From assembly GCA_036971475.1 (NCBI GenBank), contig JBAIZL010000003.1, positions 48,773,342 through 48,837,341 on the forward strand: DNA of 64,000 nt, given 5' to 3'. Positions 34,106 to 45,080 of the stretch are shown one piece after another. Every line of letters starts with the position of its first letter. Positions within the stretch are counted from its first letter, which is position 1. Origin of the DNA: Prosapia bicincta (lineage: Eukaryota; Arthropoda; Insecta; Hemiptera; Cercopidae). The notes below the pieces were generated by a model. The model was not told where the DNA came from. It ran no database searches and saw only the letters and a program-made list of their open reading frames with translations. Both the position numbers and the translations under genes were made by a program.

Positions 34106-34164
34106 AGGGTCTGAAGTTAGGCGCTTCCCATTCAACAACCTGTTTTCTATCAATACATATGAAG
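34106..34164 (+). CDS. Candidate exon of a small secreted-type peptide gene, copy 1
   Basis: A 59-nt segment has an acceptor (tttgttttag) and a donor (gtaatt). In the frame that leaves two bases at the start it reads GLKLGASHSTTCFLSIHMK. The duplicated exon at 55942-56027 is 27 nt longer in the same frame. A difference of exactly nine codons, with the frame kept, is mild evidence of coding function, although this copy has lost cysteines and may be decaying. I do not recognise the protein. Confidence 0.4.
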
Positions 34165-34275
34165 GTAATTATACTATATTTAAAATATGTCTTGACTATA
34201 ATATTTTAATATCTTTGCTATTTCACACACACACACACACAATTGTTTAATAAATAAATAAATTCCTGTTTTCAG

Positions 34276-34391
34276 ATACTTACTTCCTTTTCATCAAGAC
34301 AGCTGCCATCTAATAAACCACCAGCATTAGCGACCAGAACCACCAACACCTAAATCATCACCACCTATTGCAAACTAAGTCTTTCAACCAG
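34276..34391 (+). CDS. Candidate terminal coding exon, copy 1
   Basis: A 116-nt segment between an acceptor (ctgttttcag) and a donor (gtgaattt). Continuing the frame of the exon at 34106-34164 it encodes ILTSFSSRQLPSNKPPALAT and a few more residues before TAA at 34351-34353. The 78 coding bases are identical in the two duplicates (56145-56222), while the 38 bases after the stop carry about four differences. The C-terminal tail is Ser/Pro/Thr-rich. Confidence 0.4.
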
Positions 34392-35329
34392 GTGAATTTA
34401 TTTTTCCATTTCAAGTTTTTAAAAGTATATATTAATCTTGCAAGAAACAAGATTAGTTTAATATACAGATTCGGCTAATATAATGTAGAATATTAAAAAC
34501 ATTGTATCTCAACTGTAGAATATTATCTGTATTTTAGCTCTATTTTCCCTAGAATTGTTATTATGCTGTTAGCAGGCAGGTTTCGAAAGGTTTTCAATAA
34601 TCAGTTGATTTATTATATGTTTTTTTTTCAAATAAATGATAGACATATAGAGTTATGGTTAAATATAGAGTCAAAGATATTTATTTTAATATTGCAACAT
34701 TTCTGGTTTCAATATTAAAAAGTTGGTTTATTTTAAACTAGGGCTGAATACTTATAAATATAATATTGGTAATAACAATTCTGGGTATTTAACTACTAAT
34801 AATAGCAAGAATATTAAATTTTTATTTTTACCTTATATAAAAAGTATTTTTGAGAATATTGCTATTAATATAAGAAGAATATACATTAAAACAGTTCCTG
34901 TAATTTGTATAATCACATTTGTTCTGTCATTATCGCCAAAGCTAGTCTACTTATTATCACGTTACATTTATAACTATTCTTTATATAGAAAAAATATATT
35001 GTGTTGATAGTGTTTTATGTATTGTAAGAATATTAATTATGTATTAACTGAATTGCACTATTCATATCATTATAACAAACTCATAAGATATGATTCTCTC
35101 TTCAGCTATTGTTTTAACTATTGTGAAAGTTTTAATGTCTGAGTTCAAAGTTTGATACAGTTTTAAACTTTACTTTCGAATATTTCTACTCAGTTTTTTT
35201 GATATAATTTAAGCTACAGATATATTTACAAATTATTGATAGTCGTTTATTTTGCATATTATTAATAAATTGAATTTTATTTCATATATTGGTATTGTTG
35301 AATTTTGTAGTCCATTATGTTTGGTGAAA
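34392..35329. other. AT-rich intron-like sequence
   Basis: Matches 56261-57200 in copy 2. The plus-strand 94-codon frame at 34723-35007 is broken in the duplicate and is AT-rich noise. Confidence 0.4.
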
Positions 35330-35660
35330 CTTAATTAATCACTTTAACATTAGTTCATGACTATCCGAACTTAAAATTTTGTAAATTTGTAAAAAACTTA
35401 CTGAGACAGAACATTTTCATGGCGAACTTCATCAGTGCCTTCTACTTGGAGTAGTTATGTTAAGTGGTGACGGTTTTAAAGGCAGGTTTTTTATAGTATC
35501 AAAGAGTATGTATACAAGAGTTTTTCAACAAAAATGGACCACATCTAAACACACTAAAAAATATGAAATTTACAAACACACAAAAACACAAAGTACAAAC
35601 ATATTTAACGATCAAACTCAACACAAATCATACATACTCTTTGATACTATATTAAAAAAG
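35330..35660. mobile_element. PLE family A fragments in inverted arrangement (copy 1)
   Basis: 35330-35510 carries the family A 3' end on the minus strand, with a hammerhead remnant at about 35399-35445 in which part of stem II is deleted. 35515-35660 carries family A C-terminal coding sequence on the plus strand (KKYEIYKHTKTQSTN). Counterpart 57200-57525. Confidence 0.65.
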
Positions 35661-35687
35661 TGCTTAACTAAGTGAATACGTAATTGC

Positions 35688-36236
35688 TTACTTGGAAGGT
35701 TTCTTAAAGGTTAGTTTACTGTGTCTCATTCCTTCAGCCCTGACCCAGTGCTCATAGTGTCTTTCAGCCATCCACCTTCGCACTGCAATCTTGACCATGG
35801 ATTTGGAAATACCTACCGCCGGCTCCGGTCCAATTAGGGGAGTTGAAGACCCCTCTCTGGCCAGTGCATCTGCGGCTTCATTTTCAAATATTCCCCTATG
35901 CCCTGGCACCCAACCTATCTTGATTTGATTGTGCCTTGCCAGGGCTTCTAGGTTATTTAGGCACTCCCTAAATATGGCCGAGGTGACCACATGTTCGTTT
36001 AGTGCCTTAATTGCTGCCTGACTGTCAGAGAAAATAGCAATCCTGTGTATTCCCCTTCTCGCTATCTCTCCCTGACAGGCATTTATAGCATATATTTCGG
36101 CCTGAGAGACAGAGGTATGCCTCCCCAAGGAAAAAACTAGTTTTACCCTTGGGTTTTTACAATACACCCCCGCTCCAGTGCCGAAGTCCATCTTGGAGCC
36201 ATCTGTGTACCAGATCTGAGCTCCCGATGTTACTCC
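35688..36236 (-). pseudogene. Non-LTR retrotransposon RNase H domain, 3' fragment
   Basis: About 180 codons on the minus strand are open. From about 36234 down it reads IWYTDGSKMDFGTGAGVYC (first Asp), then SQAEIYAI (Glu), IFSDSQAAIKAL (second Asp) and WVPGHRGIFENEAADALA (last Asp), the four acidic positions of RNase H1-type domains of I/Jockey/R1-like LINEs. The reading stops a few residues after a SKLTFKKPSK block, and the upstream RT and downstream 3' end are missing. It sits exactly after a ttgcttacttg string that, in the duplicated copy (57560), is followed by different sequence. Confidence 0.85.
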
Positions 36237-36660
36237 CGATACAAATCAAATTTAACTACGCATTGTATTAATAATGGACACGAGTTTCGGAAATAGAAAA
36301 TATGAAGTTAATAAAAGAATTAAATAAAGGATTAAAAATGAATATATTTGAAACATTGAAAATTTATAAGCATAAAGTTAAAAACAAATTAATTGATGAA
36401 CAAATTCAAGTGAGATCAAGGCACCAAACTATTTATAAGGTCATTAATGTTATAGAAAAAATTACATGTAGTGCAATACTTATAAACATAAGGTCGTTTG
36501 TGGCACATATGATTTAATTTTGTAAAAATATTTTATTAGATAATTATTTTCCTGAAGATGCTGGTACTATTTTATTGGCGAAAAGCTTAGAATAAATATA
36601 TTCATTAAGCGTATTCTTGTTTTTGAAATATTTTTAATTTATATATATATATATATTTGC
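36237..36660 (+). mobile_element. PLE family E, 3' fragment with hammerhead
   Basis: The plus strand encodes THCINNGHEF and IFETLKIYKHKVKNKLIDEQ, matching the C-terminus of the intact PLE at 8252-10696 (THCILNNHEF, ILENMEIYKHKITDRLIHEQ). The 3' untranslated tail holds a hammerhead and ends in a TA run at about 36633-36656, like the intact element. The junction with the LINE piece at 36236 is abrupt. Confidence 0.8.
36541..36600 (+). ncRNA. Hammerhead motif of PLE family E fragment
   Basis: Core CTGAAGA at 36552-36558, stem II GCTGGT/ATTGGC (6 bp including three wobbles), GAAA at 36580-36583, minimal stem III with AGCTT, cleavage pattern UA, then GAATAAATA. Stem I with TTATTTTC is weak, with internal mismatches. 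It shares the gcgaaaagctta block with the motif beside the intact element. Confidence 0.65.
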
Positions 36661-36964
36661 TAAAAAGTTGTCATTTCTAAAATAAAAATATATTAGATTA
36701 TTTCATAAAATAAATTTATAAGAATTTACATGAAATATCTTTCTTTATACATCTTTTTATATAATTATTATAATTTAAAATATAATAAATTTCTATAATT
36801 TTATATTTGAACAATTTTAAATAAATTTAAATAAAGCCAAATCTCTTCTTGAAATTGTTTTTTTAAATTTAACAAATTTACTCAAAATTTTACTTTAAGA
36901 AGCAGAGTTAAGCATGACTGGATTGAAGTTTCTTGATGTAATCATCTTGAATTCACTCAATAAA

Positions 36965-37076
36965 CTAATTTTAAACAACTTAACTAAGTGAATACGGAAT
37001 TGCTTACTCAATTAAGTACTTGCTTACGAGCAAGTAAACAATTACGTATTCATTTAGTTAAGTAGTTTAAAATTAG
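36965..37076. repeat. Fold-back element (112 bp), copy 1
   Basis: An almost perfect hairpin: ctaattttaaacaacttaac at the left, its inverse gttaagtagtttaaaattag at the right. The inner parts tgcttactcaattaagtact and gcttacgagcaagtaaacaa continue the pairing. Half copies of the same arm occur at about 31281, 35650, 52650 and 57530. Confidence 0.85.
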
Positions 37077-38375
37077 CATGACTGGATTGGTCTTGCCTTT
37101 GAAGGAAGCCGTCATCTTCAGTCGCCTGGAATGGTTCAGGAATGTTCAATATCCTTCTCCTGTGTTCTTGTGAGTCCCTATTCTCCAGTGACTTGATAGT
37201 TCCGTTCGGAATGGTTTTACTGCGGTTATTTTACTTTGAGAAATTTGTACTAACAGTTTTCGTTCCTAGCAAGGCTAGGGATTAACTATTTAGCCTGCCA
37301 GGATGATGCCAAAGAAAACTTAAATAACAACACCTACTCCCGCAGTCCCTGTTCTCTGGCTCGTATATCTAATCTGACCGGTGTCTCAAATCCAACTAAC
37401 TCCAATTTGGCATCTGTAACGTTTTTCCCACTCCTATCTCTATCTCCTTTGACTTTGATCTTTGCGATTAGGTTTTAAAACTTTTAAAATGATTTGGCTT
37501 TACCGTAACACTTTGTTTTATAATTAATATTCCTTTAGTATTGCTACATTTTATTTGAATATTTAAAAAAAAAAATTTGTTATTTATTAAATTTTGGCTT
37601 TTAAGCCTTCAAACAGCATTTTTTGCCCGTTTGAGCACACACACACGGGCACACATGCACACCAAACCACTTGGGATAAGAGAAAATTTAGTTTATAACT
37701 TGTTTTATTTCCTGGTTACAGTTTATTACAGCAAGCATTTGCAGCATGTAAATATGTTACATTTGTTATTAAATTGCTAACGTACAGGCCTATTGGTTAA
37801 ATGTGTGTGTAAAGGTTGTGGTAATTGGCTATGACTGCTTTAAGCATAAAGCTTTGGGATATAGGTCCTTGGGGAAACCTGCAAAAGAATAACATTGTTT
37901 GTGTTACAAAATACATTTGGTTTTGAAGGATCATTTAGTGTGAAAAGAAGTATTTAACAGCAGTGTAGGACATTTCCCGAAAATCCTGTTTAAAAAAGTG
38001 TATAAAAATTAGGAAAAAAATCACAAACCTAAAACTATGTATTTAGATATAAAGCAGAGAAGAACACTACATTGGGTTTTATTGAAAATGTTTACGTAAT
38101 GTGTTTCATGCTATATTTATTTGTGTGTAATATTTAGGAAACAAATTAAATATAGATGTCTTGCTTTTGTATAATTCGAGGTTTTTAACGAGAAAATTTG
38201 TAATTAAAAAATCTAAAGTAAAACATTTAATACCAACATCCGATAAAATCTTATTAAAAACAGAAAGACGTTTATCTTCAAAAGTACTATAAGATAATAA
38301 CCAGAAAAGTGAACTTCCCATAGAGTAATACAAAGTTATAGATGGAAACAACTAATGTTGTTATTGCATTTGCAG
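37077..38375. other. Intron-like sequence, no gene
   Basis: Matches 62418-63754. A minus-strand open stretch at 37338-37475 is kept in both copies, but all the substitutions seen between copies change the residue, so no constraint is evident. A short CA/GCACA repeat lies near 37640. Confidence 0.4.
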
Positions 38376-38482
38376 ACCATTGCTGAGCCAAGCAGATAAT
38401 GATTTTAAAAAAGCCACCTCTGAGCGCCCTGGAAAATCCCAGGAGACTCCCAGAGCCTCCCCGCACCGTAAACTGCAAGAAG
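38376..38482 (+). CDS. Candidate internal exon, copy 2 of three
   Basis: A 107-nt exon with acceptor (attgcatttgcag) and donor (gtgagttg). Skipping one base, it is open for 35 codons: PLLSQADNDFKKATSERPGK and onward to SPHRKLQE, leaving one base. It matches 63755-63861 with only 5 to 6 codon changes, two of them silent, and the last 60-odd bases are identical. The phases in (one base) and out (one base) are not symmetrical, so the three copies are not simple interchangeable cassettes. The product is not recognised. Confidence 0.5.
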
Positions 38483-39039
38483 GTGAGTTGATAGGTTGAT
38501 TACGTTTGCTGTATTGTATGGATAGTAGTGAGGATGAAAATAATAAGATGAAACAAGCAAAGTGAAAATAATCAAAGAAAGCTGGTACAAAGTCTGGCAA
38601 AAATTAATTCTATTTACGTCAGGTTTATGCTATTATTAAACATATAATATTTTGGATACACACCTCGATAAAATTACCTATTTTTCTAGCAACAAACCTA
38701 AACCTCAGGAACAATGAATCTTTCCATGGAAACAATAATGTAACCTTAACGGGTGATACCAGGCAACCACATTTCAGCCATTGTAATATCTTGACACGAA
38801 AATACTGTTATATTTTTACAATAAATAATTTTATATAATTTTCCCCATTTCTCGACTTTATATTTTGATTGATTATATAGATGTGTTTTATTTGTTTAGT
38901 TTTCAAAATATTTGATATCCTATAATGCTCATATATATGCACGTAAAGTTTGTTGTATGGGTTTTATTTAGTGACCTATATAAACAATAATTGAACATAA
39001 TCGTTGATTCTTTGCAATTAGAACTCGCAGAAATCGTTC
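38483..39039. other. AT-rich spacer at the end of duplication copy 1
   Basis: Similarity to copy 2 is seen to about 38,630, where the second copy is cut by the window end. Nothing recognised beyond. Confidence 0.4.
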
Positions 39040-39965
39040 AAATACACCAAAGAATATAAACAAAGACAGCAACAGAGTATCAGACGCAAACAAAACTCTC
39101 GACGAAAAATAACACTTTTACACTCACCACCAGTTTCATCTACGCACAATAAACACCAAAAACATCGAATTTAATATAAACGAGTTAGGACTTAAACAAA
39201 TGACTTGAATAAGGCTCTGACCCCAAAAATACAACTACAAACAAAAGGTTGGACACACAAAACAGCAATACAAAGCACAGAATCCATTCCCCATGAATAC
39301 ATTAGACAAGGCATTGAATATAAAATGTTCATCATACACAATTTACAGACTAAACAAAGCACATCTAATAAACCCACAACCCTTACATCCATCATACAAT
39401 CTAACCTCAATATTTTAAAACAGATAAAGTCAGATCTATAGTAATAATTCACCAACAAGATGTTGACAATAAAATAAATAAATTCACAACAGAAAACCAC
39501 ATAGCCGAAATCCATTTAGTCCCTACACAAAAATATCAAACACAAATTAAAAATCACCTTAGCAAATGCACCGAAATCATGAAACCAGAGCAAAAGAAAC
39601 ATTACAAACAAAACACACATTCCGCAATAATAAACCACATGCAGACACCTTCATGTAAGCTAGCCAAATACACACACAAACGTTAATAACCACATATCCA
39701 TACACAATGACATTGGCCTGATCCACAAAATTAAAACCATCTATATACCCCACAACTCCACTGTCTCGTCATTCGACATAAATAACTTAAAAACCATCGT
39801 ACCCATTAAACATTCACTTCAAACACTAGAAAACTTGCTCACAACAAACAAAACTGTACAAAAACTCACCCAAGAAATCATCACACTCACTAAACTCATA
39901 ACACAAATTCTACACCCAAACACTGATGAAGGTGACATTGTCGTCGAAACTAGTTTGTTTGTTTT
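39040..39965 (+). mobile_element. PLE family D, internally deleted, with hammerhead
   Basis: The plus strand carries PLE N-terminal coding traces (SIVIIHQQDVDNKINKF, ENHIAEIH) matching the family G element (SIVIMHKQDIDKNVNNF), followed by early RT traces (SSFDINNLKT-type sequence near 39765). The YVDD, and endonuclease regions are missing, and at about 39905 the sequence jumps to the 3' hammerhead. Numerous stops show it is dead. Confidence 0.7.
39917..39961 (+). ncRNA. Type I hammerhead ribozyme, best copy (family D)
   Basis: Stem I CAAACA (39917-39922), core CTGATGA (39923-39929), stem II GGTGAC/GTCGTC (39931-39936, 39940-39945; 6 bp with two wobbles) closed by ATT, GAAA (39946-39949), minimal stem III CTAG with a 2-nt loop, U16.1 and H17 at 39954-39955, then TGTTTG (39956-39961), which pairs perfectly with CAAACA. 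Predicted cleavage falls between 39955 and 39956. Every core position is canonical and stem I is a full 6 bp. Confidence 0.88.
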
Positions 39966-40490
39966 AATAAAGTAGTGTGTAGTAAGATTTAGAGTAAACT
40001 GTTTAAATTGTTACTGTTCTGAATTCTTCTTACTAGCTAAGCAGCTAATTAACTTCATACTAAACCTAACATTCACCCTCAAACTATAAGACAATAATAA
40101 AATAAATTATTATTTTAATAATAAAACAAAAGTATAAGGCTATACAGGATTGCAGATGTGCGACGCCAATTTGACTGCGATTGGTTGTAGAATAATCCAA
40201 ATTTGTTATTTATTATTTCCCATAACTCCTTAATAACGACAATTGTTAGAATGGGCAGATATTATTTAATACATAGAATAACTAATTCTCTACCTCCACG
40301 GCCAGTGCAATATATTTCTGTTGTGACCTAAATCTATGTAGTCCAAATATATTTCGCCACAATAATGCGAGTAAATGGTATTGCAGGCTAACTGATTATT
40401 CTAGAAGAAATTTCCCCTCAAAAAACATTATTTCAAGGCCACTCTAACCTAAGTTGTGAATACAATAGTTAATAAAATAGTAATACAATA
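39966..40490. other. AT-rich stretch, no gene
   Basis: Nothing recognised. Confidence 0.4.
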
Positions 40491-40800
40491 GTGAATGTTT
40501 ATTATATTTGTTTACTTCAATAGATCCAGCTATCCTGTTACAATTTTATACTTGAAAATAGCATAAACTTCACTTAAACCTTTAAACATTTATTAGGAAG
40601 AGTCTTTTTAATTATCTCTAAGCCAATTTCCATCTTTAACATACGGACTAAGTTGAAAATGGTTAGTCAATGACAGGAGCATATTGTTTTGTAAAATGTT
40701 TTTACTTATATGACACAAATATGAACATGACAAAACACTTTTTATAGTGAAAAGAGGCAAACAATTCAACATCACATGTTCATGTGAATGTTGAGGCATT
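40491..40800. repeat. 300-bp direct repeat, first copy
   Basis: Repeated at 43067-43370 with a few differences (shared tttgtttacttcaatagat, agctatcctgttacaat, gacacaaatatg(a/g)acatgacaa). A 67-codon minus-strand frame in this copy (40608-40811) is not recognised and is broken in the other. The two copies flank the piggyBac remnant, so they may be parts of one older element. Confidence 0.75.
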
Positions 40801-41129
40801 TTTATTGACATCAGTGAAGTTATTGTTCATTTTAATTTTTCCAAAACAGTCTCAGAATTCTTGTTTGGACAGTGCCACAATTCTTTTAGAAAACAGAGTG
40901 TAACATGAAGAGACAGTAGGAAAATTGGAGTTAGAGGAGCTTAGCAGATATTCAGATTTGGCAGCTAGAGTCAGAACTGGATACAGACCAATGTAAGATT
41001 AACAGAAGTTTAAATAGGTATGTTTATGACATTGAGTCCTTTATAAATTTTAGTTTTAAATCGCCTCTGGTAAAGTGTTGTGCCACTGTTCAGTCCTAAG
41101 AACGTGACCTTTTGTGTCACAGTTTTTAG

Positions 41130-41500
41130 CAGTACGCTTGGTTTTGGGGCCAATCATAATCAAACAATTTTTGCTTCATATGTTCCTAAAAAAACAAAAA
41201 ATGTAATTAATAATGCTATCAAATTTACATTCAGACAATGAAATTGATCACAAAGCAGGAGATTCATTTAAACCACATGTGGTTACGCTCTACAACTTAT
41301 CAAAGGAAGGAGTTGATAGGAATGGAGAACGAATACTCAGTAAAAAGAGGGAGTAACAGAGATGGCCAATGACTACATTCAATGGATTATTGAACTTAGC
41401 AACAATAAATTTTCAGATCATATTTAAGGAGAAGAGTGAGATGAAAATTGCTAGAAGAATATTTATTGCTGAGTTAGCAAAAGCAATTGAAAGTTTCATC
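41130..41500 (+). pseudogene. piggyBac transposase C-terminal remnant
   Basis: Plus-strand translation over frameshifts gives FASYVPKKTKNV, MLSNLHSDNEIDHKAGDSF, VTLYNLSKEGVDRNGERI (the family's YN.TKGGVD block with the last catalytic Asp in EGVD), RWPMTTFNGLLNLATIN and then a basic, helical tail. This order is typical of PGBD4-like piggyBac transposases. The cysteine-rich domain is not recognisable downstream. It is a dead fragment. Confidence 0.8.
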
Positions 41501-42699
41501 TGTTGAAAATAACTTAAATTGAAAATCGGTCCATACTGGTTGAGCAGAGTAAAAAAATATAACTTGTCAAGAATGTCCTACTAGGAGTCAAAATCCACTT
41601 ATATTTGTTACCAAATTATGAAATGTTTAAAACAATTTTTGTTTACTAATATAAATTATTTTAAAATTTAATCATAAAACACTTCATGAAAATTCAAGAA
41701 CTATACTACTTCTAAAAAGTCTAATTGTTTGAAACAAAATTTACACAGAATTTGGTTTCATTTTAGAAAATCTTGGAGGAAAGGTGATGTGCCTACTGTC
41801 AAATAATGAAGAACCGTTATATGAAACAGAAGGGTGATGAATGTAATGGATCAATTTTCAAGAGCATACCAGATTAAAAGTCTTAATTTGAACGATGTGC
41901 CATGAAGGAAATTAAAATGACGGCTAGTTTACTAGCCGTCACGCCATTTCAATTCGCTTCATCTAAACATTTCCTGTAAATTTAATTTAAATATTTTCTT
42001 ACTGCTAAGTTGTTCTAAAATTTGTATATTACATATTTCTAACCATTTTCTACCTAACAATATAGATTTAATAAAAATGTTTGCTATAATTAATCAGTTT
42101 GTAAATGTTAGGGGATCGCTATACGGCGACCATTTATGTTACAAAACAGGATACAAACGATCGCGAGTTGATAAAAGAAATTCAGTGTCTATGTGGAAAA
42201 TTCAGTGGCGAGTTGTCTCCAGATTAATGGGATAATGTTGGGAGAAAAATAAATAGCTAAGATTTTTATCTTGTTACCAGAAAATAAAGAGAAGTAAAAT
42301 AACATAAATGAAAATGCTACATTAAGGTAATTATAAAGTGAAGACATACTAAAGGAAACTTAACATACAAATTAATATAAAGAATGGTTCAGTTGAATAG
42401 GTTTAAGTGTAGTACCTAGCATGTGTTGTAAGTTCTAATATGTGCGATGAAGTGAAAAGGAAATTCATTTGAAGGAGAACAAGCTACAAATGCAGGGGAA
42501 GTATACAAATCCCTATAAATGCAACTTATATTATCATTAAATAGTCAAAGTCCAGTCTGACAGTAATGACTTCATCCCTACATTACATATTTAAAGGCTA
42601 TGCAGTAATGGTTCACAATTTATATTATAAATTGGGTTTCAAAAGGGTTTTAAAATTAGAGAAAACCTTTAATACAGCCAATTATATTTCTAGGTAATC
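41501..42699. other. AT-rich stretch with one strong hairpin
   Basis: No gene recognised. At 41907-41955 a perfect 9-bp stem GACGGCTAG/CTAGCCGTC with a TTTA loop is extended by imperfect pairing (gaaattaaaatg with cgccatttcaattc) to about 20 bp, which may be the joined ends of a small fold-back element. Confidence 0.45.
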
Positions 42700-42815
42700 A
42701 CTTAAACAATAGTTTATGACTATCCGAACTTTAAATTTAGTAAATTTGTTAAAACTTACTGAGACAGAACATTTTCGATCGCTATGTGCTGATCTTAATC
42801 AGTGTCTTCTCTGAT
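42700..42815 (-). mobile_element. PLE family A 3' end with hammerhead remnant
   Basis: On the minus strand: AAGACA, CTGATTA (core G changed to T), stem II GATCAGC/GCGATC-like with mismatches, GAAA, ATGTTC and TGTCTC. Only the terminal part of the element is present. Confidence 0.6.
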
Positions 42816-43659
42816 GACACAAAATTAAGGACTACAAATTCAAGATATATTTCTAGGGTTAAATGGAGCAATCATTTATTACCAGGCACACTTTTATACA
42901 GTGACCTACCTGACATTGAGGAGTAATAGATTATACCTTGTATATCTTTAGAGAGTGTTTAAAAAGAAGGATATTCAATATTATTATTGGTTCCCACAAA
43001 AACTATTGGATACTTATGCATGCAAGTTGGTTTTAACTAATTTTCCAATTCAATTATATCTTACAATAGTGAATGTTTAGTATATTTGTTTACTTCAATA
43101 GATCGAGCTATCCTGTTACAATTATTTACTTTGAAAATGGGATAAACTTCATTTAAACCTTTAAATATTTATTAGGAAGAGTCTATTTTAATTATCTCTA
43201 AACCAACTTCCGTCTTTAACATGTCCCATGAGGGACTAAGTTGAAAATGGTAAGTCAATGACAGGAGCCTATTTTTTGTAAAATGTTTTTACTTATATGA
43301 CACAAATATGGACATGACAAAACACTTTTTATAGTGAAAAGAGGCAAGCAATTCAGCATCACATGTTCAACTTAGGGCTTAAGACTAAATTTTTATTAAT
43401 AAAAGACGTTTGATATATGAGTCAATAATAATTTATTTTCAAAATAACTGCTACATTTCAAAAGCTAGTTTGCCATTTTAATCAGGCCTAAAATTGCAGA
43501 AATAAATGTCTACTATACAACATGAGACATGTAATAGTAAATTTTTGTAACCTACCAAATCTATAAATAGTCATAAACCTGTACATATACGAGATGTAGC
43601 TATTAAATAGTGAGACTGACATTGTAAAATATTTTATTTTCATTTTATACATAATTAGT
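42816..43659. repeat. Stretch with second copy of the 300-bp direct repeat
   Basis: 43067-43370 repeats 40491-40800. The remainder has no gene; a PLE-like 3' end with a poor hammerhead resemblance is at about 43445-43490 (minus). Confidence 0.55.
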
Positions 43660-44200
43660 TATTATCAGCTTCAATATTCACTCCTTCTCTAGCCCTACAA
43701 CGCTCCATGTGAAATTTCCACTGCTCCTTCAAGACATGTGCCGCTTTCTCTTATATAGCTTCCACATATGCAATCTTTTCCTTTTATGCAGATTTCACCT
43801 TAGGAAACAGAAGTCACATGATTCAAGATCTGGTAAATAAGGTGAATGCTCTAACACTGGGATGCTGTACATGGCTAGGAACCTCTTGACAGATAATGCG
43901 GAATGAGCTGGCTCATTATCTTGCAGAACCCTTGATTTGTCCTTCCATATTTCGGGACATTTTTTTTCCTTACTTTTTCAAGTAATTTAAAAAGTATGTC
44001 AAGGTAGTAATATTGATTAATTGTTTGACCTTTAGGAGTGCAGTGAAGGTAAACAATCATACGGATATTGAAATAACAATCATCTTTGCTTTAAATTTTG
44101 ACTTGCCCATTCGAGCTTTTTTGGCTCTCGGTGAAGTTGGGCTCTTCCAGTGCATGGATTGGCGGATCATAAGTAAAAGTTCCAGTAGCAGTTTTTCCAA
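43660..44200 (-). pseudogene. mariner (DD34D) transposase, C-terminal remnant
   Basis: Minus-strand translation across frameshifts: MHWKSPTSPRAKKARMGKSK, KGQTINQYYYLDILFKLLE, DNEPAHSALSVKRFLAM (second catalytic Asp), LEHSPYLPDLESCDF (third Asp, in the mariner PYSPDL..CDF block), EQWKFHMERCRA and the terminal GVNIEADN. The order and the final motif are typical of mariner transposases. The N-terminal domain and first Asp are absent. Dead. Confidence 0.85.
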
Positions 44201-44436
44201 GTTTAAAGAGAAATTTTACAGTAACTCGTCGGTTTACTATTACACTAACAAAATTATTCAGCAAAACAAAAAAACAACAATAATGGGAACAAAGGCTTTG
44301 ACTAAGGGGTGTTGTTTACGGACTAACTGCCTGCTAAAGAGAAAGGTTCACACTAAAACAGCTGTTGAACAATGGTGGTTGACGCATGCTCCTTTGATCC
44401 GCAGCAGCGTCAATCACGTTATTTAATAGTCACAAC

Positions 44437-45080
44437 TTGTATATAACAAGCTGTCAAAACGTCGCTGTTATTTTGAAAAGTGTTATTGACTCATATATGG
44501 ACCGTATTTTGATCTTGTGCTCAATAAACAGGCTCCAATTACGAGAGGTCAAGGTGCCATTTCTCTGGGTGCCTGGTCACTGCCGAATATTCGAAAACAC
44601 TAAAGCAGATGAAGCTGCAAAATTAACAACAAGTATGGTGCCATCGACACAATCTGTGATGGTATCAAATTTTGTTTGAAATGTTAAAACTACAATATTC
44701 CCTGTTTTGAATGAAGAATGGTAAAATGTAAATGGTAACATGCTGACGAACCATTTATCGTTCCTCCATCAAAAATACCGTGCGACCATGGAGGTCATCT
44801 GTTCGGTCGAATCCTAGGAAGGAAGCGGTGGTTACTTGGCTCCGCAATGGCCACTATTTGTTAACACATGGATGGTTGATGCGATGAGAGGATCCACCAC
44901 TGTCTCAGTTTTGTGGAAGTACCATCACAGTCAAGCACATTCTGCTTGATTGTGTTGAGTTGACTGATTAGTAAATATGTTACAATCTTCGAGGTAGTTT
45001 AAAGGTGCTTTTAAGGGACGATGTCACAGCTATCAACCGTGTCGTCGCTTTCTTATGTCAGCTGTAAAATTTTGTAAAAT
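44437..45080 (+). pseudogene. LINE RNase H and 3' zinc-knuckle remnant
   Basis: The plus strand encodes VPFLWVPGHCRIFENTKADEA (RNase H final Asp), and further on, across stops, FCGSTITVKHILLDCVELT, the CCHC-type C-terminal knuckle, and LLRDDVTAINRVVAFL near the end. This is the 3' end of an I/Jockey-like LINE, a different copy from 35688-36236. Confidence 0.75.

Larger units (their letters stand above)
21866..38630. repeat. Segmental duplication, copy 1
   Basis: Collinear with 46,814-64,000. Matching anchors (copy 1 / copy 2): 21866/46814 PLE B start, 24990/48479 exon, 26840/49989 hammerhead, 30174/51474 minisatellite, 34106/55942 exon, 36965/62306 fold-back element, 38376/63755 exon. Offsets range from about 21.3 to 25.4 kb because each copy has private insertions or deletions. 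Copy 1 privately holds the 22501-23834 insertion, the plus-strand PLE A at 27786-29455 and the LINE piece at 35688-36236. The matches are near-identical over long tracts with scattered substitutions. The left boundary falls at the start of a PLE B fragment, suggesting PLE-mediated recombination. Confidence 0.9.

Noticed and set aside
37085..37140. CTGAAGA followed by a short inverted repeat on the minus strand (also 62440-62490)
   Set aside because: GAAA is absent (CAAAG) and no stem I can be drawn, so not a hammerhead.
37338..37475. Minus-strand open stretch of about 47 codons kept in both duplicates (also 62718-62850)
   Set aside because: The five or so differences between copies all change residues, none is silent; no sign of constraint and no recognised family.
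39192..39515. 107-codon minus-strand frame rich in Cys, Val and Leu
   Set aside because: Antisense to PLE family D coding sequence; the same hydrophobic Cys-rich look appears opposite every A-rich PLE fragment (also 46608-46808, 46871-47092, 60404-60763).
43445..43490. Hammerhead-like fold on the minus strand (CTGATTA ... GAAATGTAGC)
   Set aside because: Core changed at one position, stem II does not pair without bulges and stem III cannot form; only the general PLE-end look remains.
44013..44426. 137-codon plus-strand frame
   Set aside because: Mostly antisense to the mariner remnant on the minus strand; composition shows no coding pattern of its own.
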